From Macrocystis pyrifera (Eukaryota > Sar > Phaeophyceae > Laminariales > Laminariaceae), in NCBI GenBank assembly GCA_031763025.1, contig JASSKH010000029.1, forward strand, positions 124,001 to 188,000: 64,000 nt of DNA, written 5' to 3'. A program made the translations under genes and the position numbers. Shown here one piece after another: positions 24,481 to 36,505 of the stretch. Numbering within the stretch: the stretch's first letter is position 1; each line of letters opens with the position of its first letter. The notes beneath the pieces were generated by a model that was not told the origin of the DNA, made no database searches, and saw only the letters and a program-made list of their open reading frames with translations.

Positions 24481-25110
24481 AATAAATCACTAATAATCTA
24501 CCTGGTATGAAGGTCAGATAGAGCGCAGTGTAAGGACGTATTGTTGTTTCTGCGCATGGCATGTCCTCTAGCGATAGCACGCATGTTTTCAGACGGGAAG
24601 CTGTTCCAGGGTAGAGGTGGTGCCTTTGCCGAAAAGCTTTCTGAATTCCGTCGCTCCCCAACGATCGTGTTACCCAGTACCGTTGTAATCTCAGCGACAT
24701 TTGGTTTTTTTCAATTGTCTTGGGTATGCCCCCGAGGTTGGAAGAAATAAACTGCTCAACATCGTGTTTTTAAACGAGGTGTATAACGCCTTATGCCAGA
24801 ATCTCGCCAAATGTACGCACTCTCTCTACCGTGACGTGGTTATATGGTAACCGGAGAAAACGGATTTCCGAACAGGATAACCACTCCACAGAACTCAAGA
24901 TTACCGAACCGTAAACATTTGTGTTTAAGTCCGTATGAATACAGCTTGACACTGAGATAAAACATATCATATGAACTTTTAAACTCTGCACTATTTCGGC
25001 CCCATCACTTCGTTTATGCCGCAGAACGTGTAGTGTACCTCAGATGGATGCCCGGGCGGTCACATTTGAATTGCGAAATCTGATGATGTCAAGTATAAGG
25101 GGAGCAAGCG
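24481..25110. other. no recognisable gene
   Basis: Single-copy-looking sequence between the TACTG tract and the cysteine-rich exon. No family motif or RNA gene seen. Confidence 0.45.
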
Positions 25111-25114
25111 CACG

Positions 25115-25258
25115 ATGCCAAAGTGTTGCGAAGCATTCTGCTCGTACCATGCATGTCCTACAGACTATATTCCCGTGGACGGCGGCGACCACATCCTGTG
25201 TCACAGCGACCGATGCACGATGGACGTGTGCTTTGAGTACAGTACATCGGGTTCGATG
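25115..25258 (+). pseudogene. cysteine-rich repeat module, isolated exon
   Basis: The plus-strand frame reads CCEAFCSYHACPTDYIPVDG, then ILCHSDRCTMDVCFEYS. It aligns position by position with the two exons at 13.8-14.7 kb (CCEAFCSFYACPENY; CDDSG-x-TTDLCC; LCCEYG). Most cysteines of the module are kept, but the second Cys of the terminal CC pair is Phe. The expected donor after the EYS codons (AGTACATCGG) is a poor match to GTAAGT, and upstream homology stops quickly. I read it as a dispersed, decaying exon copy or the remnant of a second gene of the family. Confidence 0.6.
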
Positions 25259-25259
25259 A

Positions 25260-27730
25260 TAGTAGCGGTAGCTTCAACTTTGTTTTACATTTATGTATTT
25301 ATCAGACCGGTCTGTAGGTTATCATCTTCAGCCTAATCAACGTGTGACATATCGGACAGAAGAGCATATGTTAGTATGCATTGAGTAGTGACATATGTCC
25401 ATGTCCCAGCGACAACGAATCATGCCCCCATCGGCTGGGTCTCAGTACGTAGCTTAACCCACCAATTGACGAGAATAGTTCGAACCCGCAGAGCGAAATG
25501 CGTAATATATGTTTAAGCAATTTCGCGTACCTATATCGCCAACGATAAACGCGGCCGTTCTACGGCAGGAAAAACAAGCGGGATCTGACCACTTCAAAAG
25601 CATCAGCACGCAGATGACGGGCTCATTCATCGCTGATGGGACGAATTTCGTTCGGTGTGGACGGCATGCGTCATGGGGTGTCGGCTGTAGTGCTTCCGTG
25701 GTGTTGCTGGTGTCAAGGGCATCTCGCGGAGTGCGAGTTCACATTTTTCGTTTATTTCCCTGTTGCAACGCCGTTTTCGGAAGGATTGTTTGGATGGATA
25801 TTTCGTGCAATGTTCACGACGTACAACAGACGTCTGGACAGGGCGTTGGTACGAATGCTGCAGACGTGTTACGACTTCCCCCTGCAAATACATCGTTCAC
25901 ACACGTGTCGGGTGATGCCTAGACGATTTTCGCTTTTACTCCACCGTGAAAATTGAGTGATACGTCGGTCGCCGGTGGATTCACCAACATTATGATTTGC
26001 ATAATATTCTTTACTTGTCCAGGCAGTCCACGATAGGACAAGGGATGACAAAAGTGGTTTAGCAGTAAGGTTTCGGGTTATCGCAGAAACGGACCGGTGA
26101 TCTCGAGCGACGAGCATGGGATTCGTACTGCAGGCCCGGCCAGCCATCGCCTCGATTGCGTTTGGGTTGATCAGTTGCTTGATCGTGTACCTTCTCCATC
26201 ATATTTGACCAGTTCAACAACCTCCTAAAGACATTGTCTTCGAGTCGTATGGTTTTGATGGACTCGTGGATACGCATGGCGGATGCTTTACACACCAGCA
26301 TGGTGCAATCGATGGTCGTTTTTTTGAACGACGTGTATTCTAAGGTGTCTACGTATCTATATGCCATATTGTATATTTTGCGAATATACGAGTCGACTCA
26401 AGATCCGGTGCGAGTGCAGCGCAGGGTCCCACCTGTCTAACATCAGCTTGGGAGGTTGTGTGGGGCGACATGCTTGTCATCGCATTGTCATGAATATTTT
26501 ACCATTCTAACAGAGCTTACCTGGGCAGGTCAGGCGTTTCTATACCTTCGCCGTAGTAAATCATGTGAGACTGCTGGGATTGGCGCGGATAATAGAGGCG
26601 ACGTTTTATGTCCCCCTCTCTTCCTAGCAGGAAGGTCGTATGTTCATGATTGGACATGAATGGTGGCAAATCCGAAATCCATCGTGTGCTCTCGATCACC
26701 GATATATACATAGCCTAATGAGGGGAAAGGTTTGAGGGGCCTTGGTATCGTGGGGTTCATTATCATGTGGTGGTCGTCGAGAAACCAGTCCTTCCAACAT
26801 AGCAGGACGGCAAGTTTGCTCTTGTATAAGACCCCTGTCTGCACTAGCAGTAATTAGTAAGCCTGTGATTGTTTGACGACAAGCGGAACATCACTCTAAA
26901 ACTTATCATACGAGCCCAAATGACTTTTATTGAATGCTATCACTGATGATACATGGCGTGCGGCTGATAGAAAAGACACCTCCTCCGACTAGGGGAGATT
27001 GCATCGCGTGAAAATGAAGATCACGCGTCCGGTTTAGTTAACGGCTCGACCGGTGTTCAATACACTCGTGTTGCAGATGAATAATGGTTATTCTCCAAAC
27101 GATAGTATCGATCTTAGAATATATGTGCGAAAAAAAATAATGCCAGTACTTTGGTGTGTAATTCGCTCGTGATCAACTCCTTTCAGTGTACTCTGCTTGA
27201 AATTTACCCTATGTGGTCAGATAGGTTCGAACAATTACACGAACCTTTTCTTACCCCTGCTTTGGGTTTCCTACGACCTGTTCGTCCCGAAGCAGCTTAG
27301 TACTATACCCTCGTAAAACAAAACCCGTCCAGTGTCCTTACCCACTCCTAACGTCACTGTGTTGGTATCTGGAACCCCTTCAACGCCCGCGTCCGCCTTT
27401 GTCCAAATATAATTTTATCGGTGTGAATTGTTTATACGGCGTCTCTCGGACTCATATAGAATGCAGGCGTTGGGGTAAAATAACCGTCCATCGATAGGTG
27501 TCCAGCGGTAAGCCCATGTTTGAAGACATATTAAAACCGCCAAGTGTTTTTCTTCGCAACGGATACAGCCTTGAGCGTCGGAAAACTAAAGCAAAAGCAC
27601 ACACAACAGGAATAAAACAAAGAAACGCACGCGAGGTCACACGGATAGAGTACGAAGCACCGTGAAAGCCAGCGAATGCGCAAGCAAAAATAATTCGTTC
27701 GCGTCTAACGTTGTGAACAGGTTTAAATGC
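25260..27730. other. no recognisable gene
   Basis: No domain, RNA gene or repeat was identified. Frames up to 137 codons (25509-25922) lack a family signature. Confidence 0.45.
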
Positions 27731-27734
27731 TTAC

Positions 27735-27842
27735 TCTCCAAGCCGCTGTCGTTACTGGCACGGACGATCTGGCGGTCGTTCTGCGGCAGTTCGACCCTAT
27801 TGAGTCGAAACCGAACACCGTCCACCTGCACGAAGGATTCGC
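27735..27842 (-). CDS. candidate internal exon, unknown protein
   Basis: A minus-strand stretch of protein-like composition (reads GESFVQVDGVRFRLNRVELP, then NDRQIVRASND). It is preceded by an ATATGCAG acceptor and followed by a GGAGA|GTAAGC donor at 27735. The reading frame stays open beyond the donor to a stop at 27637. The family is not recognised. The upstream neighbour is a CTGTCCGT microsatellite that interrupts any longer frame, so this would be one exon of a gene whose other exons I cannot locate. Confidence 0.3.
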
Positions 27843-27850
27843 CTGCATAT

Positions 27851-27882
27851 GCTGTCCGTCTGTCCGTCTGCCTGTCTTTCGG
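27851..27882 (+). repeat. CTGTCCGT/CTGCCTGT microsatellite
   Basis: A short imperfect CTGTCCGTCTGTCCGTCTGC run directly upstream, on the minus strand, of the candidate exon acceptor. On the minus strand it supplies purine-rich sequence with DRQTDRR-type peptide, which is repeat-driven. Confidence 0.7.
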
Positions 27883-27899
27883 TACACCTGTCTCCTTGT

Positions 27900-30125
27900 A
27901 CACTAGATCTTCCTACCCTGGGACTCCATTGGCTTGCTTCAGAACGGAACATACGTTTTCTTAGCGGGTATTTCATCTCATGTAAGTACGTTTTTAGGAT
28001 ATTTTGTCTTCGGCCTACCACAGTATACTACGCGCATAATGATGGGGTCCCTTAACTAAAAGCGGCTGTACCTTGGGTCAAGGTCTTGTACATGCGAAAA
28101 AGTGGTTGGGGGCAACTTGCGTGACGGAGTTCAATATTTCATGATTGTCTTTGTTTGTCCAGCAACTGCAGTTGTTGTCGGCAATCATTATCGTCGGTAT
28201 GGGGCACTCATTCTATGGGGTGGTAGCAATACTCGTGGTGGCTGCCAGAGATATTGCCCCTGCAACAGTGCAAAGTGACTATCGGATGCGCCGTGCATTG
28301 TTTACCTGTCCTTCGAACGCTGCTCGACGGCAGGACGATGAACGGTCTGCCACCGCCGCCGGTAACATCAGTATTCTCTTTTTACAGAGCTTGTCGCTGG
28401 CAGCCTCAATATGTAGGCATTTTACCGACTCCGTGAACCATTGCAAATATACTAGACTGCATGAGTAGGCTCGCCGAGGGAAGTTTTAACGGCTTCGCTT
28501 CATTTCGTATCCCAATCATGGTTCAGTATACAAACTATTTATGCCCGGAGTCGTTGCGGACTTAGTATTCTCGCAGTTGTGGTGGCATACGATGGTAGTG
28601 GGTTTCATACTATTTTGAGGCGTTTGCAGCACGTTGCCTTCGAGGTACCAGGTATACGGGTCGATATACGTACTTTTTTATAGTCATTCCAAGTCACAGC
28701 CTGCGAGCCGGTCGCACTAACTTAGGTTGTACGAAGCACAGCCGTATTGAGGCACTGGCCATTGGTTCTTAATTCGAGTTCAGGTTGGGGTTCGGGCCGG
28801 ATGGTAAATTGCGAGCGGCCAGCACACAACCTCACTATAATATAAGATTCACTACAAGCATATCACCACGGTTCGGTCATTGTACTCGATACCAGTGGGA
28901 GCTACCTTACCGCAATACTATTGTGTGAAACGTATGTGCAACGATGCGATTATTTTTTTTTGTTTCAATTTGCGGGGACGTATCGTCAATATTTCTGTTC
29001 ACCATTATCACTAACGTCTATACTGTTCTAAGGATGAAGTGCCTTAGGCCATCGTGGTAGCCGATGCCCGTTCTCTCTCTATCTGTCTTCTCCAGAACGC
29101 CCATTTCATGTGTTTCCGGATGAACAGAGTTCCATGGTCTCAAGACGTACGAAACATCAAGGTTGCCGGCGGTATCCACCAACAGGCTCAACATGTGAAT
29201 TGCTGCAATCCATACTCTGCCGTGCCCATCCCTGTTACATAAAGCTTGCCTCCATAATGTTCCGCAAATACCTATTTTCCGCTTGGCAGTCTGTTCGAAT
29301 CTTCTGCTCGAAGAGAGATCATAGCCAGGATGTGCGGCAGCAAACACTGAGGTTGGCAATGCGGTAGGTCCACAACCATTTTACTGCTGAAACCTGGACT
29401 TGTTTTGATTGATGGTGAGTCTGAAATTTCCGTGCCGATTATGACCAAGTTACGGAGACAAAAAGCGTCTTGGTCACGGCATCACTATCATGTTCAAGTA
29501 AACCCGTTAACTCATTCCAGAGAGCCCGAGAAACTCAGCGCTAAGCCAAATTAGGTGTCTGCTTGTTTGGAATAGTTTCTGGCGTCCATCGCGGCGGGGA
29601 GGGCAAACTACCAGGCGTCGTTTTCACGACATAATCGCCTAGGTCTCGAGCGTTCGCTAACAGATAAACACACACTTGTATTAGCAGACCGGGGGTACCT
29701 TGTTTGGGTCGCAGTCATTGAACAATATCGCGGGGATTGAGCCCCTTAGTGGCGAAGCCACGCTATCTACGACTACGAGCAAAGCATCTCAGAGTGGTCT
29801 GGTGATAGCTTTCTAGGACCCGGAGGACACCCGCCGGGTTCCGACCGCTCATACAATTCAAGAGAATATCCTGTAAACTGACTCGACCGCATGACACCGA
29901 TTTGGGGATTCGTGCCGCTGACTCTGTCCACATTGTTATAGGTGGGACCAGCTTCCACTCTATTGCGAATTGTAGCTCAGTCGTGACACTCGTACACAAC
30001 CCGAACTCACCTCGCGGCACAGTAACCAGCCCGACGTCGCGAGGACTGCCGCACCGCTGCTCACCGCACCAGACCCCATTTTCAACCCGGAATCGTCACA
30101 ACAGTATTCTCGGTAGCAGGGTCAT
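27900..30125. other. no recognisable gene
   Basis: Only short overlapping frames. No RNA gene or repeat family was recognised. Confidence 0.45.
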
Positions 30126-30130
30126 CATTA

Positions 30131-30420
30131 GTGGAGGCTTTATTAATAGCAGCAGTACAAGCAGCAGTACCCGCGGCCACAGCAATCACAGTACCAGCAG
30201 CCGTAGCAGCGGCTGTAGCTACTGCAATGGTCATTTCCCCCCGCAGCTACACAAGAAGACCCGGCCTCAACCGCAGCAGCTCCAGCAGCAGCATCAGTAG
30301 CAGAAGCAGCAGAAGCAGCAGGACTATCGGCAGTCGCAGCGGTAGAGCAACATCAGTTGCAGCGCCAGCTGTCACAGCAGAAACAGTAGCCACCGCAGCA
30401 AAACTCCTCTCTCGACGTGC
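30131..30420 (+). repeat. CAG/GCA-rich imperfect trinucleotide tract
   Basis: A long, impure GCA/CAG/AGC tract. In the frame 30131-30460 it encodes Ala/Val runs followed by a Ser/Arg run, and in another frame (29902-30300) Ser and then Gln runs. It could be an exon of a low-complexity protein, but every frame looks equally repetitive, so a drifting trinucleotide repeat explains it as well. Confidence 0.6.
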
Positions 30421-30699
30421 CGTCACATCTACTCCCAGCGCAGTATGCTATAGTCGGTGAGCACCGTGTTAAGAGTTCAACTGCAGAAAACAGGGGAACA
30501 ACCCAGATGGCCTCGACTCTGTACCACCTGTTATCGAACGCCCGACCTCGCCCGTGGACGCACCATAAAGAAATTAACGGCGGCGCCGAACTGCTGGTGG
30601 AGTACGTGGGAAACTTAGAGTTGAGGTTCCACAGCACGAGCTTGTCGAGAATGTATATTTGCTTCCCAGCCCGAACTTAAACCCGCGGTCTCTACTGTC

Positions 30700-31600
30700 T
30701 CTCTAGGCAAATGCGGCAGTAACTCTCGATGCCACTGGCGCCATGTCATGGGTTGGCCGTGTGTTTTGATGAAGACAGGGGGAGGTTCACGACTGAACGC
30801 CACCCGTCGCCCCCCCCCCCCCCCGACCCCCTGCCCCCTCTCTCCCATTGCCTGGCGAACTGAATTGATGGCCTTCCAACCCCCCCCTAATAGTCCTGCG
30901 TGCACCAGTGCCTGCGACAGAACAACGGGCGAGAGTGCCGGCGGTATTCTTAACGCCACCGTCGCCGAGGGTGATGGTAGCGGCAGAACCATCGGACGCG
31001 GTGAGACTGTTGCCACCGTTCCCCTCCCTTCGCCCCCTGTGCATGGTGTGCCGGTTTACCAGAACGTGCGACCAACTTCTACCCACCCTGCATCCCGACG
31101 GCTGGTGTTCGTGACGGTAGCATCGACGGGGACGCCGAGAGGAATTGCTACACCACAGCCGCTGTGGGTAATGGTAAGGGTAGACCGGCATGCACTGTTG
31201 ATCGGTGTCCCTCCCCCCTTTCTTCATATGCTCGACTCACGGTTTTTCGTTAACGTGAGTCTCCCCCCCCCGTCCCTGTCTATCCGTGCGCTGGTGCCTG
31301 TGACGACATGACCGGTAAATACGAGTTGCGTGATTGCTATACCATCTTCAACTATCATGATAATAGCTGTAGAACTGTCAGTGGTGGTGAAATCAGTTTG
31401 TACTGCCCCCTCCCCACGACATTTCCGGAACCTGGTGATCCGCCAGCGTTATCGGCCAACTCCCTGATTAGTCTTACTCGTCCCCTGCCCACCACGGGTC
31501 ACCCGGCCTTCACCGCTACCGACCTCTTCCCCTGTGATTACCGTAAAGAAGTTGTGCATATGAACGCCTTTCACGTGTAAAACAGCCACGCTCAAAAGCA
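30700..31600. other. GC-rich low-complexity block
   Basis: Proline-, threonine- and glycine-rich frames occur on both strands (30748-31311 plus, 30787-31227 minus), driven by C-rich and CACC/GGTG-rich sequence that includes a 15-base C run at 30810-30824. No conserved domain is seen. I cannot say whether either strand is coding. Confidence 0.45.
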
Positions 31601-31819
31601 TCTTACACGCGAGATGACCAGCAGCAAGGCGTCGATTGAACGGATCCTTTGGTCACTTTTAGTGGTTGTGGGCAGGCGAATGGGATGCGTACATCGTCAC
31701 TCATGAGTAATATGAATGTTTTAAGAAGACACCCAACCAACGGCGTATATTTGATGACCTTGCCGGCCCCAGGAAATCGAGTCTGCTGCGGGGGCCTCCG
31801 TACCTCACCCTGTTTAAGA

Positions 31820-32027
31820 ATGATGCGGGGTGCATTAGAAATATCTTCCCACTCCAGAGTAGGAGCGCTGCTCACGTGGCCACGTCGACCCCCCAACTCC
31901 TGATCGACGTCGGTGAGGTGATCCAGTGCTTCCTTGAAAACAACGTCATCGAGGTACTGAACGCGCTCTTCGCGAGACAGCGCGTCGATGCGGTTTTCGT
32001 CCATGAGCACACTGGTGTATACGGCTG
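31820..32027 (-). CDS. candidate exon, helical acidic protein of unknown family
   Basis: The minus-strand stretch has strong coding character: AVYTSVLMDENRIDALSREE, then RVQYLDDVVFKEALDHLTDV and TLEWEDISNAPRIILKQ. It begins after a good acceptor (TTTGTGATTCAG) and ends at a good donor (AAACAGG|GTGAGG). The peptide is predicted by eye to be largely alpha-helical and acidic. No catalytic motif is seen and I do not recognise the family. The longer surrounding frame (31603-32244) is open but its flanks lack this composition, which supports a single exon of about 66-69 codons. Partner exons were not found with confidence. Confidence 0.45.
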
Positions 32028-32345
32028 AATCACAAAGCGTGGTCGAGCGTGGTCGAGGAAGGAGGCATGGTCGCTTAGCTTGGGGCTTCGCATATGTTGT
32101 CCGGACAGCTCCCGGACCTAGACCGTTACAAGGTCGAAGCGGACATCTAGTTGAACAAGTGCCTGACCCCACGGCGATGACGGCTAACGCCCATTTCAAG
32201 TGCCTGCACAAGGGAATATTTGTGATACTGCTGCCGCCCAGCACCCTCGCCTACATGCCGGCCAGAATCCACGCCACCCATCGCACCCCCCGGTCGGAGC
32301 CCCAGGCCAAGAGTCAATAAGGAATTAGTCATCCACGCGACCACA

Positions 32346-32660
32346 TCACGGTATGCACGACATGTGGCCTTACGAGCGATTCGCGGGACGTCGCCTGTGA
32401 GGTGGAGGGCATGCCGATCATCGCGGCTGAGCCGCAGGCGGAAACGGGCACCGTGCCGTCATCGTAGGAGGCTGAGTTTCACCACAGGGATTTATCGTCA
32501 GCGCGGTCGACCGTGGTACCGGAGATGGCGCCTGTAGTAGCGCCAGCGACACTGTAGGTGGCACCGCCGGCTAGGGATATGACGGCAGCGCCATCCGAGG
32601 TGCAGACGACGCTGGAGGTGATGTCGGAATCATCCACCCCGGGTGTCAACAATCGGTGAA
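32346..32660 (+). pseudogene. possible decayed Ala/Pro/Val-rich coding fragment
   Basis: In one frame the plus strand reads VCTTCGLTSDSRDVACEVEG, a stop, then a low-complexity VVPEMAPVVAPATL, another stop, and VAPPARDMTAAPSEVQTTLE. The consistent composition across two stops suggests a former coding sequence with nonsense mutations, or simply a GCG/GTA-rich repeat. No family can be named. The minus-strand frame 32479-33072 overlaps it and looks like its shadow. Confidence 0.25.
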
Positions 32661-34265
32661 TCGAGGACTCCGAGTATCCCCCGGGACAATAAGCGCCTCT
32701 AACTGGGTCGGACGTGCGCAGGCACCAAGCCGTACCACCATGTGCCGCCCACAGCGTGGTAAGCTGACCACGGACTGTTCGATCAGCACACGCTCCACCA
32801 GCCCACCCCTGCTGTTCCACGTTGTGATGCGAGTCAACTCCTGGAGTCCCAGGACATGCGAGGAGGCAGTGCCTCAGCCATACCATGACAATGTGTCCCC
32901 TGTGATAGAGAGGAATATTGACCAACTCGAGGGAGTTGGGACCTTTGTGAATACTTAACAACAAATGGGAGGGAAAATGCGTGTCGACCAAGTGGGTGTT
33001 CACATGCAAGGCAGATGACCAACGTAACGTGGTGAAATCGAAAGGGCGACTAACAGCGAGAGGATCTTCCACGACACCCCTCTAGGAAATCTCTCTCAAA
33101 GTAGTAAGCGCACGTTGCACGACACTCCCTGCCTGCTTATGTCTACGCATGTAAAGAACTACACACCACTCAATTCAGAACGGAGTTAAGTTGTTCGAAA
33201 AGCCTTTTCCCGCAAGCATGGTCAAGGGTGGCGATCCAGGCCAAGACGGGGTGGGCTTTGATATTAAGAGCGCTGCCGTTGGCCGCCTATGGTCTGTTAG
33301 CTCCAGTCGTGCCGGACCACTCGACGGCTTCCATGAGCGGCGTTGAGAAAGGCGTAGGGTAGTGCGTTCCCTGGGGCCAAGAGGATTCTCCTGAAGCGGA
33401 GACAGAGCAAAGAGATAGATAAGAGGTGACCTTAAACAATTATTACCAGATGGGATTTATTTAGGCGAACAACGGTACTTACATGTCCTGGCAGAGCGGT
33501 ATAGTTCATCGCTGCTGACTGATCGGAGTATAAAACGTGTGGTGGATTTCACGGCGAGTGCATACGCCGTGTGGGACGCCTTACTGCTGGAGAGTCGTCG
33601 GGCGACCAAGATGTCAGGGAAGTAGGTTACAAGAAACGGTAACACCTAAACGAATGCGGAATGCGTCGTAGGCAACATCTGGAGATGGGCACCTTATAAA
33701 ACCAAAGACAGGTTTCAACCGATGTTTGGAAACCTAGTAGGCATTTAGGATTCAACGGCTTTAGGGAAAAACGCGCGTTTTTTCACTGCGTACATTAGGT
33801 TAATTAGTTAACCGGAACACATCGGGAAAACCCGTGGCATCCGTTAATCTGTAGAGCCGGCAAAAGCGGCCACGCTCACTGCTACCGTGTTTGTGACTAC
33901 TGGAATCGTATTATTTAGTTATAACGGTGATACGCTTGTAAAACGAAGAGCTGACGCCCCATTTGAAGTATTTTTACATGGTCTTACTGTATTTAATATA
34001 CATACGTTCATTGAATTCGATGGGGCCACGACCTCGGGTGGGAAACAATTTTTTTGTCATTTCTATCAATGTGGAAAAATCTATCTCTCCTAGCGTTGGA
34101 TACTGTTCGATTCTGACTCAAATGTTCAAAATCCATTTTGGTATTCGTTTTCACCATGGTTCGACGTTTTTTCGCACTCGTTTTTCGTTAGGGTGGGATG
34201 TTTATTTCCCCTCCGGTCGACATACTGAAACTCAATCGCCCCGAACTAATCCGGTACCTTCACCA
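32661..34265. other. no recognisable gene
   Basis: No supported gene or RNA. Overlapping frames on both strands at 32650-33070 have no domain. Confidence 0.45.
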
Positions 34266-34269
34266 CTTT

Positions 34270-34905
34270 TGTGTCAACGTGTAGATTTTATAAATCTGCA
34301 CATGCGTCTGCGGTTCCTCGGTTGCAATTTTTGTGTATAAACTCTCTACTCGTACGTACGTGTGTATTCATACATACATACGTACGCTGATTCTCCTTTC
34401 TACTTTGGGGTGTACGACGTGGGTTGTTGTCATGTGTACTAAATGGTGTTTTCTCACGGTCACAGGAATGAAATTACAGCACCTAGCTTTGACATACACG
34501 GTAGTTCGTCTGCCCCGCCCCGCGTCGAGGTGGTCTCAGATTTAGCACGGCAACATGAATTGCATGCTGAGCTGTGTTTCCGCCAGGATAGTCGAGAAGC
34601 TTAAAATCTGGGAACAGGGGGGCGTGCCAGAACAATTACCCTTGGCGCTCCGGCCATAGCGAAACAAACCAAGTCGGGTGACCCTCTGCAGGTCCCAGTG
34701 GACCTCGCGATACCCATACCTCGGAAAACAAATCACCAGATTGTTTTGGAGGGCACACGCTTGATATGTGGGCTCATATTTCGTTAAAATGGACTTCCCT
34801 GGGCTATCTACCGTCGGTGGAGCGCGGGTTTTACGTGGTTTTTTAGTATGACCTGAGTTTGACATAAATGGGTCAGGTATATACCTGATTTTGCCACAGC
34901 CCTTC
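34270..34905 (-). repeat. AGGTATACCTG dispersed repeat, copy A
   Basis: The reverse complement aligns over most of its length with 59690-60330. Shared landmarks in order (minus strand) are: AATCAGGTATATACCTGA, TAGTATG near ACGTGATTTT-like sequence, GGTCCACTGGGACCTGCA-like sequence, TTGTTTCGC near GGAGCGCCAAGGG, GAAGCTT, TGAGACCACCTCGACGCG, CACCCCAAAG, a CATACGTATGTA-type dinucleotide tract, GAGTTTATAC, and GCAGACGCAT. There is no coding frame longer than chance. Three copies in the window mark it as a mobile or formerly mobile element of unknown class. Confidence 0.75.
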
Positions 34906-36030
34906 TAAAAACAGTTGGATGTCACAAACAATTCTGTGACATGCAACGCACGCAATATAGTAATATCACCAATACTATGCCTAAATTGTCAGAGGTCCGG
35001 GAGTGGTGTATGACGACGAACGTATCCGAGACACCCAGCTCAACGTAGAGGAAGCGCTGCGCAGCTTGATGAAGCTTACACCTCACGTTATTGATCGATA
35101 CATGACAAAACTATTGTCATTCTAGTTCGAGCCGGCCGTAGACTTGCACCTGCAGCGGATCCGATAATATTCGCAACATTTATATCCTTGTATACAGCAC
35201 TCAAGAGGTTAGATATACATGCATATGGGTTCGCCAGAATAATCCTAGTATAACACGTTTGCAAACTTCCCATTAGTACGAGTCAAGCTGGATGAAACAA
35301 AAAGTGATGACGAAAATATATATTTAAAAACGTAGCTGTCGAACACGTCCGCCTTTTGAACGCGCGGCCTATGACGAGAATCAGACGGAAGGAAGTACGT
35401 ACAACGTACACCACCACATATACAAGAGGTTGTTAGTACCAGACTGCTGTGGAAGTCTCCTCCACATAAACCACGCACGAGGTCAACCACACCTGATTGT
35501 CACCAGCTGCACCTTTCTACTAGGAATAAATCTAGTCTTGTTTTGTCATAGACCCTCGTCACGTGCCGTCATGCCGCATTCCCAGGTCTTGATATCCCAT
35601 GCACCAGACCCCGGAAACGGGCAGGTACATATGTTATGTCCACGACACAGAGCAGTACGCAACCCCGGAAAATATTAAAACCCTAATGGGTATTAGTGGG
35701 CGACTGTAAAATATTACGCCGCAGTTGACGTCAGCTATCTTCCAATCAAATGGTTGAAATAACGCGAACGACTGGAGCCATCTTCCAATATATTCGCCGT
35801 AGTGACGGGAGCCACGGGAACCACGCCAAATCACGCCGCACACAAACTACGAGAAGAAAGACACAGCTCGCAGCCCGCGCACCCGCAGCCACGCGACGAT
35901 TGACCTTCGATCTCGGCGTATAATCCACACACGATCAATGAGCTTCGTACCGAGCAAGGCCAATGAGTGTAAATTATGGCCTGGGAAGTATCAAGTAAGT
36001 CGTCGTGAAGGGGGCGAGAGGTTGGCCGCG
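34906..36030. other. no recognisable gene
   Basis: No family motif, RNA gene or repeat recognised between the dispersed repeat and the tandem duplication that follows. Confidence 0.45.
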
Positions 36031-36034
36031 GCGT

Positions 36035-36505
36035 CCTCTTCGTAAAAAACTTCGAAAAGTTCTGTTTTGTGCCCACAGAGAGAAATCGAGAGTTTTTGTC
36101 CTGTTTCCTACACACCAGCTGCCTAATATGTTTTTTGTAGACCCCTGGTCCAATACGCCACATATCAACGTCCAAGGTGTGACAACTGTGATACTAGTGT
36201 GGGTCGGAGCCTCTAACCAGCGCGCTCCATTAAGAGTTCGGGACGTAGTCGTTGGGTGTTTTTTATCGATGTAAAACCTGACAAATTGTCTATTTTTGCC
36301 ATCGGAGAGGGGGTCAAGGTTTTTTTTCGTCTGTCTTCAACAGACCAGCGCCGAAATGTTTCTAATCAGACGCCTGGGTCAGTCCACGCTACATATCACC
36401 GACCGGGGTGTGAGCGCAGTGATACTAGGCTGGGTGGGAGACCGTAACCTGCGCATTCTGTTCATATTGCGTCACGATGTCGTCGGTTTTGTCCATCGAA
36501 GTCTG
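36035..36505 (+). repeat. old tandem duplication, period about 231 bp
   Basis: Two diverged units. Shared words include GTGATACTAGTGTGGGT (36188) and GTGATACTAGGCTGGGT (36419), CCACATATCA and CTACATATCA, ATGTTTTTTG and ATGTTTCTAA, and GACGTAGTCG and GATGTCGTCG. Translation in one frame keeps similarity (MFFVDPWSNTPHI and MFLIRRLGQSTLHI; VILVWVGASNQR and VILGWVGDRNLR), hinting that the unit was once coding. The current frames end separately at 36274 and 36547. The family is not recognised. Confidence 0.65.

Noticed and set aside
24106..24510. 134-codon Cys/Tyr/Leu-rich ORF
   Set aside because: Translation of the TACTG tract; composition explained by the repeat.
25478..25500. TTCGAACCC resembling a tRNA T-loop (also GGTTCGAATC near 43097, minus strand)
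   Set aside because: The five-base stems needed around the loop do not pair and no A-box or acceptor stem lies at the right distance.
30748..31311. 187-codon proline/threonine-rich ORF and its 146-codon antisense partner
   Set aside because: Driven by GC-rich low-complexity sequence including a 15-base C run; no conserved domain.
34340..34385. CGTACGTACG/CATACATACATA tract as possible regulatory site
   Set aside because: Simple dinucleotide-type microsatellite that is part of the dispersed repeat; a similar tract occurs in copy C.
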